Part shown: positions 9,573 through 18,510 of the stretch, in pieces
Numbering within the stretch: position 1 is the stretch's first letter
Layout of the letters: the number at the start of each line of letters is the position of its first letter
Assembly: GCA_031296915.1 (NCBI GenBank)
Contig: JAVDPC010000025.1
Span: 29,233-93,232, forward strand
DNA length: 64,000 nucleotides
DNA from: Cerasicoccus frondis
GTDB taxonomy: Bacteria > Verrucomicrobiota > Verrucomicrobiia > Opitutales > Cerasicoccaceae
Reading direction: 5' to 3'
Position numbers and translations under genes: made by a program
The notes under the pieces: generated by a model
The model's database searches: none
What the model saw: only the letters and a program-made list of their open reading frames with translations
What the model was told of the DNA's origin: nothing

Positions 9573-12500
9573 ATGCAGCCCCTTCGAAATACACAAAGCA
9601 AAGTGCCCCTGAACATGATGAAGCGTCAGGCGTTTACCCTGATCATTGCGATTATGCTGATGGGCTTCATTGTGCTGTTGCTGCTCAGCATATCTACTTT
9701 GACGCGAGTTCAGTTGGCGACCACCGCAGCCATGAATACCGAAAACATGGCGCGTCAAAACGCTCTACTCGGCCTGAGCGTTGCGATTGGCCAACTGCAG
9801 AGAGAGTTGGGGCCAGATCAGCGAGTTTCGGCGCCTGGTTTGCTATTTAAATTTGCGGATGATCCGACTCAGCCGGTTTTTGCAGACAGTGATCCGCGTC
9901 GAAATTGGGTTGGCGTGTGGAATGCCGCCGACAAGCAAGACGGTGATGAGCACGCCATGGACTGGGTGCAGGATCCCAATGCTGAGCATTTAGCGTGGTT
10001 GGTTTCAGGACTGGATAATTACGTTGGCTTGTCGCCGGATATCACCATCGATCTCGATAGCCAACTACAGCCAGTCGATCCGGGTTTGGCTTTACTGGCA
10101 GGGCCTCGGACGGTCGGCGCCAACAATGCAGAAGATGTCATCGTGGCTCCCAAGGTATACCTAGGTACTGCAGCAGACGCTGGAAACGCCTATGCCTACT
10201 GGATTGCCGATGAGGCGACGAAGGCCCCAATGAATCTTGTTGATGAACGTTACCTCTCCGCTACCGGAGTTGGCGATGATGAGCTTGTCGATTTTCAATC
10301 CCGGTTAGATTTAATGGCTCCGGAGAAAGTTGGTTTGCAAGCATTCGAGGAGTGGAGCGCATACCCACTGACGGATTTAAGTGTCGCCGAAAAACGTTGG
10401 CGCATATCTGAATTCCCGGATGCGCAATTAATCGCCGATAGCAGCGACATGCAGCAATGGAATCAATTTCTACAGGCGAACTATCATGATTTTAGTGTAG
10501 GCTCCATGGGCTTGCAGACAGATGTTCGCAATGGCGGCTTGAAAAAAGACCTGAGTTTACTCTTTGAAATGGATGATGAGCAATTCGCATTGACCCCTTA
10601 TGGCGGGACGCCATCGGGTCGCAGTGATGATCCACCAACCGATGGGGACAGCTACATAGATGCGTATACTGAAACTCAAGTGAGCTATTTATTTAAAAAG
10701 GAAGCGACGGTAGAGACACCAGATACTGCCTATCTGAGAGGGCCTACCTGGCACTTCCTGCGGAGTTATTATCGGCTCTATAAAGACATTGATAATGCTG
10801 AAGGCGATCCACAGATTGCCGCACGCGCCTATCGCCCTAACACGATCGATTTCAATGCGGTCAATGGCGCTGGCGCTGATGGTCGTTTCTCCGGCTATGT
10901 TAACGTCATGAATGGGCGTGATAATGGGAAGCCTCTGGCTGGGAACAATTTCGTGAATACCCGGGTGAAGCCGCCGGATTGGGCTTCGGAAGTCGACGTG
11001 CCCCGCTTGACCGCGCATGAAGTGGCTCCTGTAGCCGTGCGTATCTACCTTATCTTTAGCTTTGCGCGTGTCAGCCTCGATGATGTGTTGCGCATTCATC
11101 GGGATGAGAATGGCGTGCCTACGTCCAGTGGCAGCAATAACTGGAGTTTGGAGTCCACGGGATCTGGCGATATCGCGGCTGTGATGATTCAACCGGTGGC
11201 GGTTGTTTGGAATCCGTATAACGTCAAAATTTCTTTTAACGCCTACAAGGTCGTTCTGGATAAGCCATTCTTGGCCTTCGATATTTCTTGGCCTGAGGAG
11301 TTGAATAGCACAACAGCAAGCCGAGGCTATTTGGCTACTCTTGGCATGATGCTCGGCGCCTCTATTCAAAACCACAATGCCGATGGTAGCCTGCGCAATG
11401 ATGACTTTAGCTACTTTGAATTCATGATAGGCGATCCTCCAGACGGCAATAACCCGATCGTGCTTGAGCCAGGGGAGCAGCGTATTTTTAGCGCGTCAGA
11501 TAAAATGCATTTGGGGGATGTCATTACACAAGGTGAAGCTCTCTTCCTTGAAGAAGGCTGGCACACGGATGGGGGGCTGCTCTTGTATCGGAAGCCAGAC
11601 ACCGCCAAGCGCTACACCTATCAAGGGCAAGCGGCTGAGATTGACAATATTCCCTATGAGTTTCCTCACTCGACCAATGCTGCTGGCAACTACCCGATCA
11701 CGATCAACGACGTATTCTGGGTAGCTGATAATGGTAACCGCCTCTACAACAAGAAATTGATTCGCTTGAATAGCACGAAAAAAGGGACGGGTTTGGCTGA
11801 TTATCTTTTGACGGATATTGCCAGCATTGCAGAGGGCGGCGACCGTGAATCCGACGATTATGAGTTACGCTCTATTGGTGCTTCTTACAGTCATCCGTCA
11901 GACATTCAGGATGCTTTTGACAGTGGGATACGCGGATTAGAAATTACGCCTGCTGACATTCATTTTTCCAATGGTGTCTATCCATTTATGGCATTGGAAA
12001 TCAGCCTAAACCCCGCGAATTCGGTTCAGGGAAGCCCGATGGAAATGCTCGGCAACACCAACCCATTCGGCATACTTGGGTCGGCTTTTCAGGGGGGAGG
12101 AAAAACTGCTGACCGTTATCAGCTTTACGTGAAACCTCTTAGCGGAACTTATCACGAAATAAAGCCAGAGATCACCCTCAATGGCGCGAAGGAGAACACA
12201 TACTTCGGCTATAGTTATTCAGTATCTGATGGCTCGTCGAAGACAGTTCTGCAGGAAACTCCGACGACCCCGCTGTGGTCCCTGGGTTCCATGCAGCACG
12301 CCAATATCTCGCGTTCGGCTTATTTGCCGCGCAATGCGATCGGCAATGCGCAGGCCTCACCTTATTTTGCGACTGACGACGATGACTTGCAAGAAGCGGT
12401 GGGAGATTGGCAACTCAAACCTTCGCTCTACGATATATCCTATTTTAGTAACGAAGCGCTCTTTGACTCGTTTTACTTTTCGAGCTTGGCGCCGTATACA

Positions 12501-13448
12501 GACGAGGCAGATGTCGCTGAGCGCTTGCAAAATGAATTGGAAGCTTACCAAACCAATGATGATGAGTTTCAATTGCCCAATCGTCGCTTTACGCTGACGG
12601 GTCTTGAGGATGAGCCAGCGGATATCGTTACCGAACTCTTGACTGATGACGCTTACCGAAAAACCGCGGCATACTGGGCCCCTGAAGGTAGCTTCAACGT
12701 AAATTCCACTTCGGTTACTGCCTGGAAAGCTTTTCTCAGTGCTCATTTAGGCCGGCAGTTTGATTATTTTGATGGCAATTCAATCAATACGGCTACTGCT
12801 AGTAACGTATTATATTCGCGCTATGCTTTACCCAATTCTGGGGTGGCCTCTGCTGCGATAACTGAAGATGACTGGTATGCTCCCATTGAGCTGAATGAGA
12901 CTCAAATTGATGCGCTTGCTAATGCAATGGTTGATGAGGTGAAGGCGCGTGGACCTTTTTTAAGTTTGGCGGATTTCGTCAACCGACGTCCATTATCTCC
13001 TGATGCGAATCAGCAACGAAGCGGCGCACTGGCGTCAGCAATTGATGCGGCAAATCTGAACGGGTCCATCGAAGATCATGGAATCGATGCCTACGAAGGC
13101 TTTGATGTTTCCAGTGATTTCTTGGATGAAAATACGCTCGATAACACGGCTGCCGGCATCCCTGGATGGTTAACGCAGGCCGATGTGCTTACTCCGTTAG
13201 CGCCATATTTGTCCGCTCGTTCCGATACTTTCATTATTCGTTCATATGGTGAAGTGTCGGACCCTTTAACCGGTGATGTGAACGCAAAGGCTTGGTGCGA
13301 AGTTAAGGTTCAGCGTGTTTCAGATTATGTGAATGCAGCGCAAAACGAGCCTTGGGATGATATTGATAATCTGACTAGTGAGAACCAAAGTTTTGGCCGC
13401 CGTTTTGTGGTGACTGGCTTTCGCTGGTTAACTGAAAATGATATATAG
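9573..13448 (+). CDS. Large prepilin-like protein, Verru_Chthon cassette protein A type
   Basis: The product has about 1290 residues. Near the N-terminus MMKRQAFTLIIAIMLMGFIV is a type IV pilin-like methylation signal (basic residues, then A-FTL and a long hydrophobic helix), followed by MARQNALLGLSVAIGQLQRE, a segment I associate with the Verru_Chthon cassette A family. The rest is a large beta-rich exported region with no recognisable enzyme motif. ATG 9573 is chosen; ATG 9615 or 9618 would place the signal closer to the N-terminus and is equally possible. The frame is open to a TTG at 9474, but that would overlap the putative promoter. The usual B, C and D cassette partners are not seen nearby. 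Its 3' end overlaps the next gene by 11 bases, so the two are probably co-translated. Confidence 0.7.
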   Translation: MQPLRNTQSKVPLNMMKRQAFTLIIAIMLMGFIVLLLLSISTLTRVQLATTAAMNTENMARQNALLGLSVAIGQLQRELGPDQRVSAPGLLFKFADDPTQPVFADSDPRRNWVGVWNAADKQDGDEHAMDWVQDPNAEHLAWLVSGLDNYVGLSPDITIDLDSQLQPVDPGLALLAGPRTVGANNAEDVIVAPKVYLGTAADAGNAYAYWIADEATKAPMNLVDERYLSATGVGDDELVDFQSRLDLMAPEKVGLQAFEEWSAYPLTDLSVAEKRWRISEFPDAQLIADSSDMQQWNQFLQANYHDFSVGSMGLQTDVRNGGLKKDLSLLFEMDDEQFALTPYGGTPSGRSDDPPTDGDSYIDAYTETQVSYLFKKEATVETPDTAYLRGPTWHFLRSYYRLYKDIDNAEGDPQIAARAYRPNTIDFNAVNGAGADGRFSGYVNVMNGRDNGKPLAGNNFVNTRVKPPDWASEVDVPRLTAHEVAPVAVRIYLIFSFARVSLDDVLRIHRDENGVPTSSGSNNWSLESTGSGDIAAVMIQPVAVVWNPYNVKISFNAYKVVLDKPFLAFDISWPEELNSTTASRGYLATLGMMLGASIQNHNADGSLRNDDFSYFEFMIGDPPDGNNPIVLEPGEQRIFSASDKMHLGDVITQGEALFLEEGWHTDGGLLLYRKPDTAKRYTYQGQAAEIDNIPYEFPHSTNAAGNYPITINDVFWVADNGNRLYNKKLIRLNSTKKGTGLADYLLTDIASIAEGGDRESDDYELRSIGASYSHPSDIQDAFDSGIRGLEITPADIHFSNGVYPFMALEISLNPANSVQGSPMEMLGNTNPFGILGSAFQGGGKTADRYQLYVKPLSGTYHEIKPEITLNGAKENTYFGYSYSVSDGSSKTVLQETPTTPLWSLGSMQHANISRSAYLPRNAIGNAQASPYFATDDDDLQEAVGDWQLKPSLYDISYFSNEALFDSFYFSSLAPYTDEADVAERLQNELEAYQTNDDEFQLPNRRFTLTGLEDEPADIVTELLTDDAYRKTAAYWAPEGSFNVNSTSVTAWKAFLSAHLGRQFDYFDGNSINTATASNVLYSRYALPNSGVASAAITEDDWYAPIELNETQIDALANAMVDEVKARGPFLSLADFVNRRPLSPDANQQRSGALASAIDAANLNGSIEDHGIDAYEGFDVSSDFLDENTLDNTAAGIPGWLTQADVLTPLAPYLSARSDTFIIRSYGEVSDPLTGDVNAKAWCEVKVQRVSDYVNAAQNEPWDDIDNLTSENQSFGRRFVVTGFRWLTENDI

Positions 13449-14127
13449 AGGTATGAGGATTTTACTGACGTTTCTTGGTTTGGCCATGTTCGTCGTGGCT
13501 GAAGGCAGAGCGCAGGATGCGGAGCTACTGAACACGGAGTTTCGTTGCATTAGCTGGCAGCGTCCGATTCAGGAAGAACTGTATGTGAAGTCCGGAGGTG
13601 AATACATTCCATTAAAAATTCACAATATGAAGCGCAGTGGCGAGGTGGATTATGTGGGGGCAAATCCGGTTGTGTTCTACCGCAAAGCGAAGGGGCAAGA
13701 TGGAGAAACGATTTACATGCCAGCGGCTCAGGTTGGGGTGAGTCCCGGAGTGGAGCAGCCGCTTTTTTTCTTCATTCAAAATGGCGCCAATTACCGCATC
13801 GCCTGTATTGAAGACAGTTTTTCGAAGTATCCGGTTGGCAGCTATCGATTTTATAATCTAACCAGTAAAAACCTGAAAGCGCGCATGGGAGATATTGTGC
13901 TGACGCTAAACTCTCAGCAAACTTCCGTCCTGCCGCAGCCCTTCACTGACAATGTCGAGTATCCAGTGGCGTTTGTCATCAACAGTCCTGAAGGCGTCGA
14001 GCCGCTGTATACGAATAAGTGGCAACACTCGGAGCACCATCGCTATTTGATTATGGTTGCTGATTCGCCTTATTCGCACGCGAGCCCAATCGACTTCAGG
14101 GTCATTACTGATTACCCACTGCCGTAA
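13438..14127 (+). CDS. Secreted hypothetical protein downstream of the Verru_Chthon-like gene
   Basis: The 229-residue product has a signal peptide (residues 6-25, RILLTFLGLAMFVVAEGRAQ). No family is recognised. The mature part is beta-rich, with repeated short hydrophobic strands (KSGGEYIPLKIHNMKRSGEV, VGSYRFYNLTSKNLKARMGD). The reading frame overlaps the end of the preceding large gene, so the two proteins are probably made together and may act in the same surface structure. ATG 13438 is used, but ATG 13453, five codons later and directly before the hydrophobic stretch, is also possible. Neither has a well-spaced Shine-Dalgarno sequence. Confidence 0.6.
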   Translation: MIYRGMRILLTFLGLAMFVVAEGRAQDAELLNTEFRCISWQRPIQEELYVKSGGEYIPLKIHNMKRSGEVDYVGANPVVFYRKAKGQDGETIYMPAAQVGVSPGVEQPLFFFIQNGANYRIACIEDSFSKYPVGSYRFYNLTSKNLKARMGDIVLTLNSQQTSVLPQPFTDNVEYPVAFVINSPEGVEPLYTNKWQHSEHHRYLIMVADSPYSHASPIDFRVITDYPLP

Positions 14128-14149
14128 GCACGCCCGTGAGTTGGCTCTA

Positions 14150-15478
14150 TTAGAGCGGTTTGAAAACGCGGAGTCGGAAGGGAACGTCGAGCGAGATGTC
14201 GAGCTGGCTGATGACTTCCAGAGCTGTTTCTATATTAGATTCGCTGGCCGTGTGCGTCGTGAAAATCAAGCGGGCGCTGGCGGAACCGGCTTCCTCTTCC
14301 TGAATCATGGTGGCGACTGAGATGCTGTGGTCGGCAAAAACTTGTGCGATCTTGGCGAGAACCCCAGGCTGATCTTTCACGCGAAGGCGAATGTAGTATG
14401 GGCTGCTGACAGACTCTGGGCCAGCTAATTGCACTTCGTTGGCGAGCGCCTTGTAAGTCTCTTCGTCTTCTTCGGAAATGACGGGCGGTGGGGCGCCGAG
14501 GAGCGCGACTACGGCGTCTGCGATGTCACTGATCACTGCGCTCGCGGTCGCGTCTTGGCCCGCGCCACGGCCGACCAGTATTGTCTCGCCAACGACATCG
14601 CCCGTGAGGCTGATGCCGTTAAAGACTTCGTCGACTTGTGCAATGATTTCGTTTTTGGCAATCAACGCCGGGTGGAGACGCACAGATACGGCGTTTTGCT
14701 TAAAGTCGCGGCGTATGACCGCGAGCAACTTGATTTTATAGCCCAGTGATTTGGCGTAAGCGATGTCACCCGTGGTGATTTCACGAATGCCTTCGACGAC
14801 CATGTCATCAAGTTTGACCCATTTTCCGTGAGCGAGGTAGGCGAGAATGACGGCTTTGTGTGCGGCGTCCCATCCATCGAGATCAAGGCTTTCATCGGCC
14901 TCGACATAACCAAGTTCGCGGGCTTGGCCGAGCACGTCCTCGTAGCTGATGCCCTCGCGCTCCATACGTGTGAGCATGTAGTTTGTCGTACCGTTGAGGA
15001 TGCCATAGATCAGCGAGAAACGATTCGCCACGAGGCCTTCGCGCAGTGCTTTGATGATCGGGATGCCTCCGGCGACACTGGCCTCAAAAAAGTAATGCGT
15101 GTTGTGATCGCGCGCGGCATTGAAGAGCTCCTCGCCATGCTCGCAGATGAGCGCTTTGTTGGCGGTGACGACGGTTTTGCCGTTCTTGAATGCTTGGAGC
15201 GTGAGCTCCCGGGCTAGGGTGACGCCGCCGATTAGTTCGCATATAATGTCAATGCGATCGTCGTTAACGATGCTGAAATTATCGTCAGTTAATTGTCCTG
15301 GGGCAGTTTGGACAGCGCGCGGCTTGCTGATGTCGCGCGCGGATGCGCTGACGAGCTCGAGCTTGGCTCCGAGTCGATATTCGAGGGCGGAGAGGTCGGC
15401 TTGCAGGTGTTTCCAGACGCCTTGGCCAACGGTGCCAAAACCCAGGATTCCGATGCGAATGGTGCGCTTGCTTTTCAC
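14150..15478 (-). CDS. hom: Homoserine dehydrogenase
   Basis: The enzyme reduces aspartate semialdehyde to homoserine with NAD(P)H on the way to threonine and methionine. The 442-residue length fits the monofunctional ACT-containing type. The N-terminus has the dinucleotide-binding motif GILGFGTVGQGV, the centre has TANKALI and the substrate-binding GILNGTTNYML and LGYVEADES segments, and residues about 365-435 form an ACT domain (DQPGVLAKIAQVFADHSIS) for allosteric control by an amino acid. Translation begins at GTG 15478. The gene is convergent with the Verru_Chthon block, 22 bases apart, and has no clear operon partner. Confidence 0.95.
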   Translation of the reverse strand: MKSKRTIRIGILGFGTVGQGVWKHLQADLSALEYRLGAKLELVSASARDISKPRAVQTAPGQLTDDNFSIVNDDRIDIICELIGGVTLARELTLQAFKNGKTVVTANKALICEHGEELFNAARDHNTHYFFEASVAGGIPIIKALREGLVANRFSLIYGILNGTTNYMLTRMEREGISYEDVLGQARELGYVEADESLDLDGWDAAHKAVILAYLAHGKWVKLDDMVVEGIREITTGDIAYAKSLGYKIKLLAVIRRDFKQNAVSVRLHPALIAKNEIIAQVDEVFNGISLTGDVVGETILVGRGAGQDATASAVISDIADAVVALLGAPPPVISEEDEETYKALANEVQLAGPESVSSPYYIRLRVKDQPGVLAKIAQVFADHSISVATMIQEEEAGSASARLIFTTHTASESNIETALEVISQLDISLDVPFRLRVFKPL

Positions 15479-15639
15479 GCCGATAGGGAAGGGGGCTCAA
15501 CCGGCCTTTGGCAACGCTAAATCTCACAAGCTATGCCTGATTCAGGCGTTGGTGAGCGTGCTTTGAGATTTGCTAAAAGAATATTTAATGGCGGCTTAAG
15601 GTTAAAGGTTGCTTGTTGTGACAAAAAGTCTAGGGTAGA

Positions 15640-15669
15640 TTGACTACGTTTTAGGACTGCTAATTTAAT
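15640..15669 (+). promoter_or_regulatory. Putative sigma70-type promoter for the 234-residue protein pair
   Basis: TTGACT (15640-15645) and TTTAAT (15664-15669) are separated by 18 bases. The predicted transcript would start only about ten bases before ATG 15688, giving a very short leader that fits the absence of a Shine-Dalgarno sequence. Confidence 0.4.
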
Positions 15670-15687
15670 CCCAACTGCTATTCAACT

Positions 15688-16392
15688 ATGAGCGACGGTA
15701 CGAATGAAGGCGAACTCGTGGATCGTCTGATCGAAGAACTGCAATCTGCTCAACGTGATCGACGTAATGCGCGTAATATAATGACTGCGCTGGTCTTGAT
15801 CGTTGTGGTGATTTTTATTTTCCTGGGCATTCAGGAAGTAAACGAATTTCAGGAGGAAGAGCTGGATGATTTTGCGCTGGCTCTGGGAGATGAAGTCTCG
15901 CAAATGGCCCCTAAAATTGGGCAGGACTTAAGCGATGCTTTTAATCGCCTGGCTCCAGCTTATGAGGCGGCGTTTGTAGAGGTGTTCGAGGAAAACGAAG
16001 AGCTTTATTACGAGGTGCTTTCCGACGAATACATTGGACTCCAGCTTCACGCTCAAGCGGCGTGGCCCAAGATCGAGGAGGCCTTGGCGAAACTCGTTAT
16101 CGAGCAGGAGGAAACTGCCAGTGCAGAGCTGTCGAAATTCATTCCGCGCGATAAGCTCGCCAATCTCAGCATCTATTACAACGAGGCGCTGGAGAACTAT
16201 TTGGCGGAATACATGGAAGGCAAGTTTGCGGTCAATCTAGAGGTGAGTCAGGACATCATCAACAAGCTCAACCAGATTGCCGAAGAAGAAGAGTCGCTAA
16301 AGCCCACGGATGTAAAGTTCACGCTTGGGCTGTTGTTGGAGCTGCTTGGCCTGGAGATTCAGGAAGCGTCCGAAATCGAAGCAGAATCTTAA
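15688..16392 (+). CDS. Membrane-anchored hypothetical protein, first of a tandem pair
   Basis: The product has 234 residues with a charged cytoplasmic N-terminus (about 1-30, basic), one transmembrane helix (about 30-50, IMTALVLIVVVIFIFLGIQ) and an acidic, helix-rich domain of about 180 residues. No known family is recognised. The layout is the same as that of the next gene, which encodes a product of exactly the same length 18 bases downstream, and both contain runs of acidic heptad-like sequence. This suggests an ancient duplication and two proteins that act together at the inner membrane, perhaps as a hetero-oligomer. Function is unknown. Confidence 0.7.
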   Translation: MSDGTNEGELVDRLIEELQSAQRDRRNARNIMTALVLIVVVIFIFLGIQEVNEFQEEELDDFALALGDEVSQMAPKIGQDLSDAFNRLAPAYEAAFVEVFEENEELYYEVLSDEYIGLQLHAQAAWPKIEEALAKLVIEQEETASAELSKFIPRDKLANLSIYYNEALENYLAEYMEGKFAVNLEVSQDIINKLNQIAEEEESLKPTDVKFTLGLLLELLGLEIQEASEIEAES

Positions 16393-16410
16393 CCCCGAAA
16401 TTAAAAAACG

Positions 16411-17115
16411 ATGAGCAACGAAAAGAAGCTAATTGATTTTATGCGGGAAGAGATTTCCCGGACACGCAAGGGCGTAGGGCAGACTTACCTCTTTGGCATC
16501 ATTGCCGCCGTGCTGGTATCTGGCTACATGGCCTTTATCCTGACGATGGTGAAGCAGGCGACCGATGGTGAGTTCCTGGCAATCGCTGTCCGTCAGCAAG
16601 TGGAAGCCGCCGTGCCAGACATGATACGTAATGGTGAAATGGCCTTGGCGGACAATGCGCCGAAGGCCGCCATGCAGGTCAGTAACCGCTTTCTAAAGCT
16701 CGTGCCGCAATTTGCTGAGACGGGTAAGGAAAAAATCGATATGGCGTATGAAGACCATATCCCTTACCTGAGCGAAGAATTTGCGGATATGGTGAAGTCC
16801 TACATCCTTTCAAATCAGGAAGAATTAAAGGAGTTCGCTGCTCAGCATGACAGTGAGGAGTTTGCCGAAGAGTTCACTCGCCAGATGATGGGCGAAATGG
16901 CCATTCAAATTGACATCCGTATGCGTGAGGCGACTGGAGGTGAGGGTGTGAACTACTTCAATGAAAATCTACTACAGTCACTCGTTGCGATGGACACCAA
17001 GCTGGAGGAGTTAATCAATACTCCGGAAAGTGAGCTCACTCAGCGTGAGCGACTGCAGCGCCGCATCCTCGCACGCATGGTCCTGCACATCACGGCGCAC
17101 ACGCCACAGTCCTAA
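16411..17115 (+). CDS. Membrane-anchored hypothetical protein, second of a tandem pair
   Basis: The 234-residue product has a short basic N-terminus, one transmembrane helix (about residues 26-46, YLFGIIAAVLVSGYMAFIL) and a helical, largely acidic extracytoplasmic region. It matches its upstream neighbour in length and layout but shares little obvious residue identity. The pair is closed by a strong terminator at 17141-17173, so it forms a two-gene unit. No function can be assigned. Confidence 0.7.
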   Translation: MSNEKKLIDFMREEISRTRKGVGQTYLFGIIAAVLVSGYMAFILTMVKQATDGEFLAIAVRQQVEAAVPDMIRNGEMALADNAPKAAMQVSNRFLKLVPQFAETGKEKIDMAYEDHIPYLSEEFADMVKSYILSNQEELKEFAAQHDSEEFAEEFTRQMMGEMAIQIDIRMREATGGEGVNYFNENLLQSLVAMDTKLEELINTPESELTQRERLQRRILARMVLHITAHTPQS

Positions 17116-17140
17116 GCTGAGACCAGTTTTATTTTGCTCA

Positions 17141-17173
17141 AAAAGCTCCCTGCTGTCGCGGGGAGCTTTTTTT
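17141..17173. terminator. Bidirectional Rho-independent terminator
   Basis: AAAAGCTCCC (17141-17150) pairs perfectly with GGGAGCTTTT (17161-17170), with T-rich runs on both strands. It closes the pair of 234-residue proteins on the + strand and overlaps the TAA stop of the MFS gene on the - strand. Confidence 0.9.
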
Positions 17174-18389
17174 ACAGCACTCTGTTGAAGCGTTCATTAC
17201 GACGCAACATGCCAAACATAGCACTCGACAAGAATATAAGGCTAGCTGAGAGCCAGCCTACTGCTGGAGGCGAGAATGCCGTCAGCACCACGTATCCAAT
17301 GAAGGGCGCGCACACGCCGCGGACGCCAGTCAACATCGTGTGTATGCTCATGTAGGCGGACACTTTATTCAGGGGCGCGATTTTGGTAACCCATAAGTTC
17401 CAGCCTATGCGACCTCCGCCCATGCCCATGCCGAGTAATGTCGCGCCCAGGTAGACGACCCAGAGGGATGGACCGTTGAAGTAAAGCAGCATACCGACAA
17501 AGAAGCAGGTGTTCACACAGAGTCGCCAGAAAATGAAATTCATGCGATCAAAGAGCGCGCCCCAGAACTTTGCGCTGATGAGACCAGCGATCTGCGGAAT
17601 AACCATCGTGGCCAGCATGACTTGTTCATTGCTGGCATTGATGCCGTATTCGGGATTGGCCAGAATTTCCACACGGATTGGGATCGTCATCAGGTTGGCA
17701 AAGCCCATCAGCATCCAACTCGCCAGCAACCATCCGAATAGCTGGTCTTTCCAGGCGAGTTTGATGCTGCGCAGCGGATTCCCTGTTTCAGCATGTTCTA
17801 AGGGCGGTGACGGGATCTTCCTGACCAGCACCGCATTCACCAGGCAGGCTACGCCTAAAAAGATCAGAATCACTGGAAACCAATCAAATTTCCAGTCCAG
17901 TAGTCGTGAGCCTAGAAATGAAAACGCCGCACTGCTGCCCGAACCGATCAGCAGGACAGTGGAGACCCGCTGTCCACGTTCGTATGGTGTGTAGTTGTTG
18001 GAATAGGCGCGAATCATCATGGGCGCCTGCTGGGTAAAGATGATGTAGGCGCCAACAAAGCACGCAGTGAAGCCAATGATGCCGCCAGCCATCGAGGATA
18101 AAATTAATAAACCTCCGCAGATCGTCAGGTAAAAAGCCACTATGCTGGTGGCGCGATAACCAGTGCGCCCGGCAATCGCCAGGAACACAGTCGTTAAGAG
18201 CAAACCAATGAATGGGGCGGCATTGAGCAGGCTTTTGATGGTGTCAGCGGCGCCGCCTTCTTCGGCGCCAAAACCACGGATCGCGATGAGTGTGGCCACT
18301 GCCGCAGTCGACTCACACACTCCTTGGAAAGGAGCGCGCCAAATATCATAGCGATACGTTGTCGCGGCGTTGTCGGGATTCTGATTCAA
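17172..18389 (-). CDS. Major facilitator superfamily transporter
   Basis: The 405-residue product is a polytopic membrane protein with about twelve hydrophobic segments, the usual size for MFS carriers. The loop GTLLGRTGYR-like element reads VFLAIAGRTGYRATS, and GLISAKFWGALFDRMN in the second half is the equivalent inter-helix loop. The substrate is unknown. The first usable start is a TTG at 18389, because an in-frame stop lies shortly upstream and no ATG occurs near the N-terminus. The gene is separated from the upstream minus-strand operon by 118 bases that include a MITE-end relic. Confidence 0.8.
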   Translation of the reverse strand: MNQNPDNAATTYRYDIWRAPFQGVCESTAAVATLIAIRGFGAEEGGAADTIKSLLNAAPFIGLLLTTVFLAIAGRTGYRATSIVAFYLTICGGLLILSSMAGGIIGFTACFVGAYIIFTQQAPMMIRAYSNNYTPYERGQRVSTVLLIGSGSSAAFSFLGSRLLDWKFDWFPVILIFLGVACLVNAVLVRKIPSPPLEHAETGNPLRSIKLAWKDQLFGWLLASWMLMGFANLMTIPIRVEILANPEYGINASNEQVMLATMVIPQIAGLISAKFWGALFDRMNFIFWRLCVNTCFFVGMLLYFNGPSLWVVYLGATLLGMGMGGGRIGWNLWVTKIAPLNKVSAYMSIHTMLTGVRGVCAPFIGYVVLTAFSPPAVGWLSASLIFLSSAMFGMLRRNERFNRVL

Positions 18390-18490
18390 TGATTTAACGA
18401 TGGACCTAACGGCAACGCAGACAAATCAATTCACCTGTTTTGGCAACTCCAAGTCCCACATTGTTGAACGCTGCAGCCGTGAATCCGATC

Positions 18491-18510
18491 TCTAGATGAA
18501 AGGTGCTCTA
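18491..18510. mobile_element. Relic of a MITE terminal repeat
   Basis: The 20 bases TCTAGATGAAAGGTGCTCTA differ at one position from the right end of the 268-bp MITE found at 38661-38932 and 63134-63405. The remainder of an element is not recognisable next to it. The final CTA is the complement of the TAG stop codon of the minus-strand peptidase gene. Confidence 0.6.
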
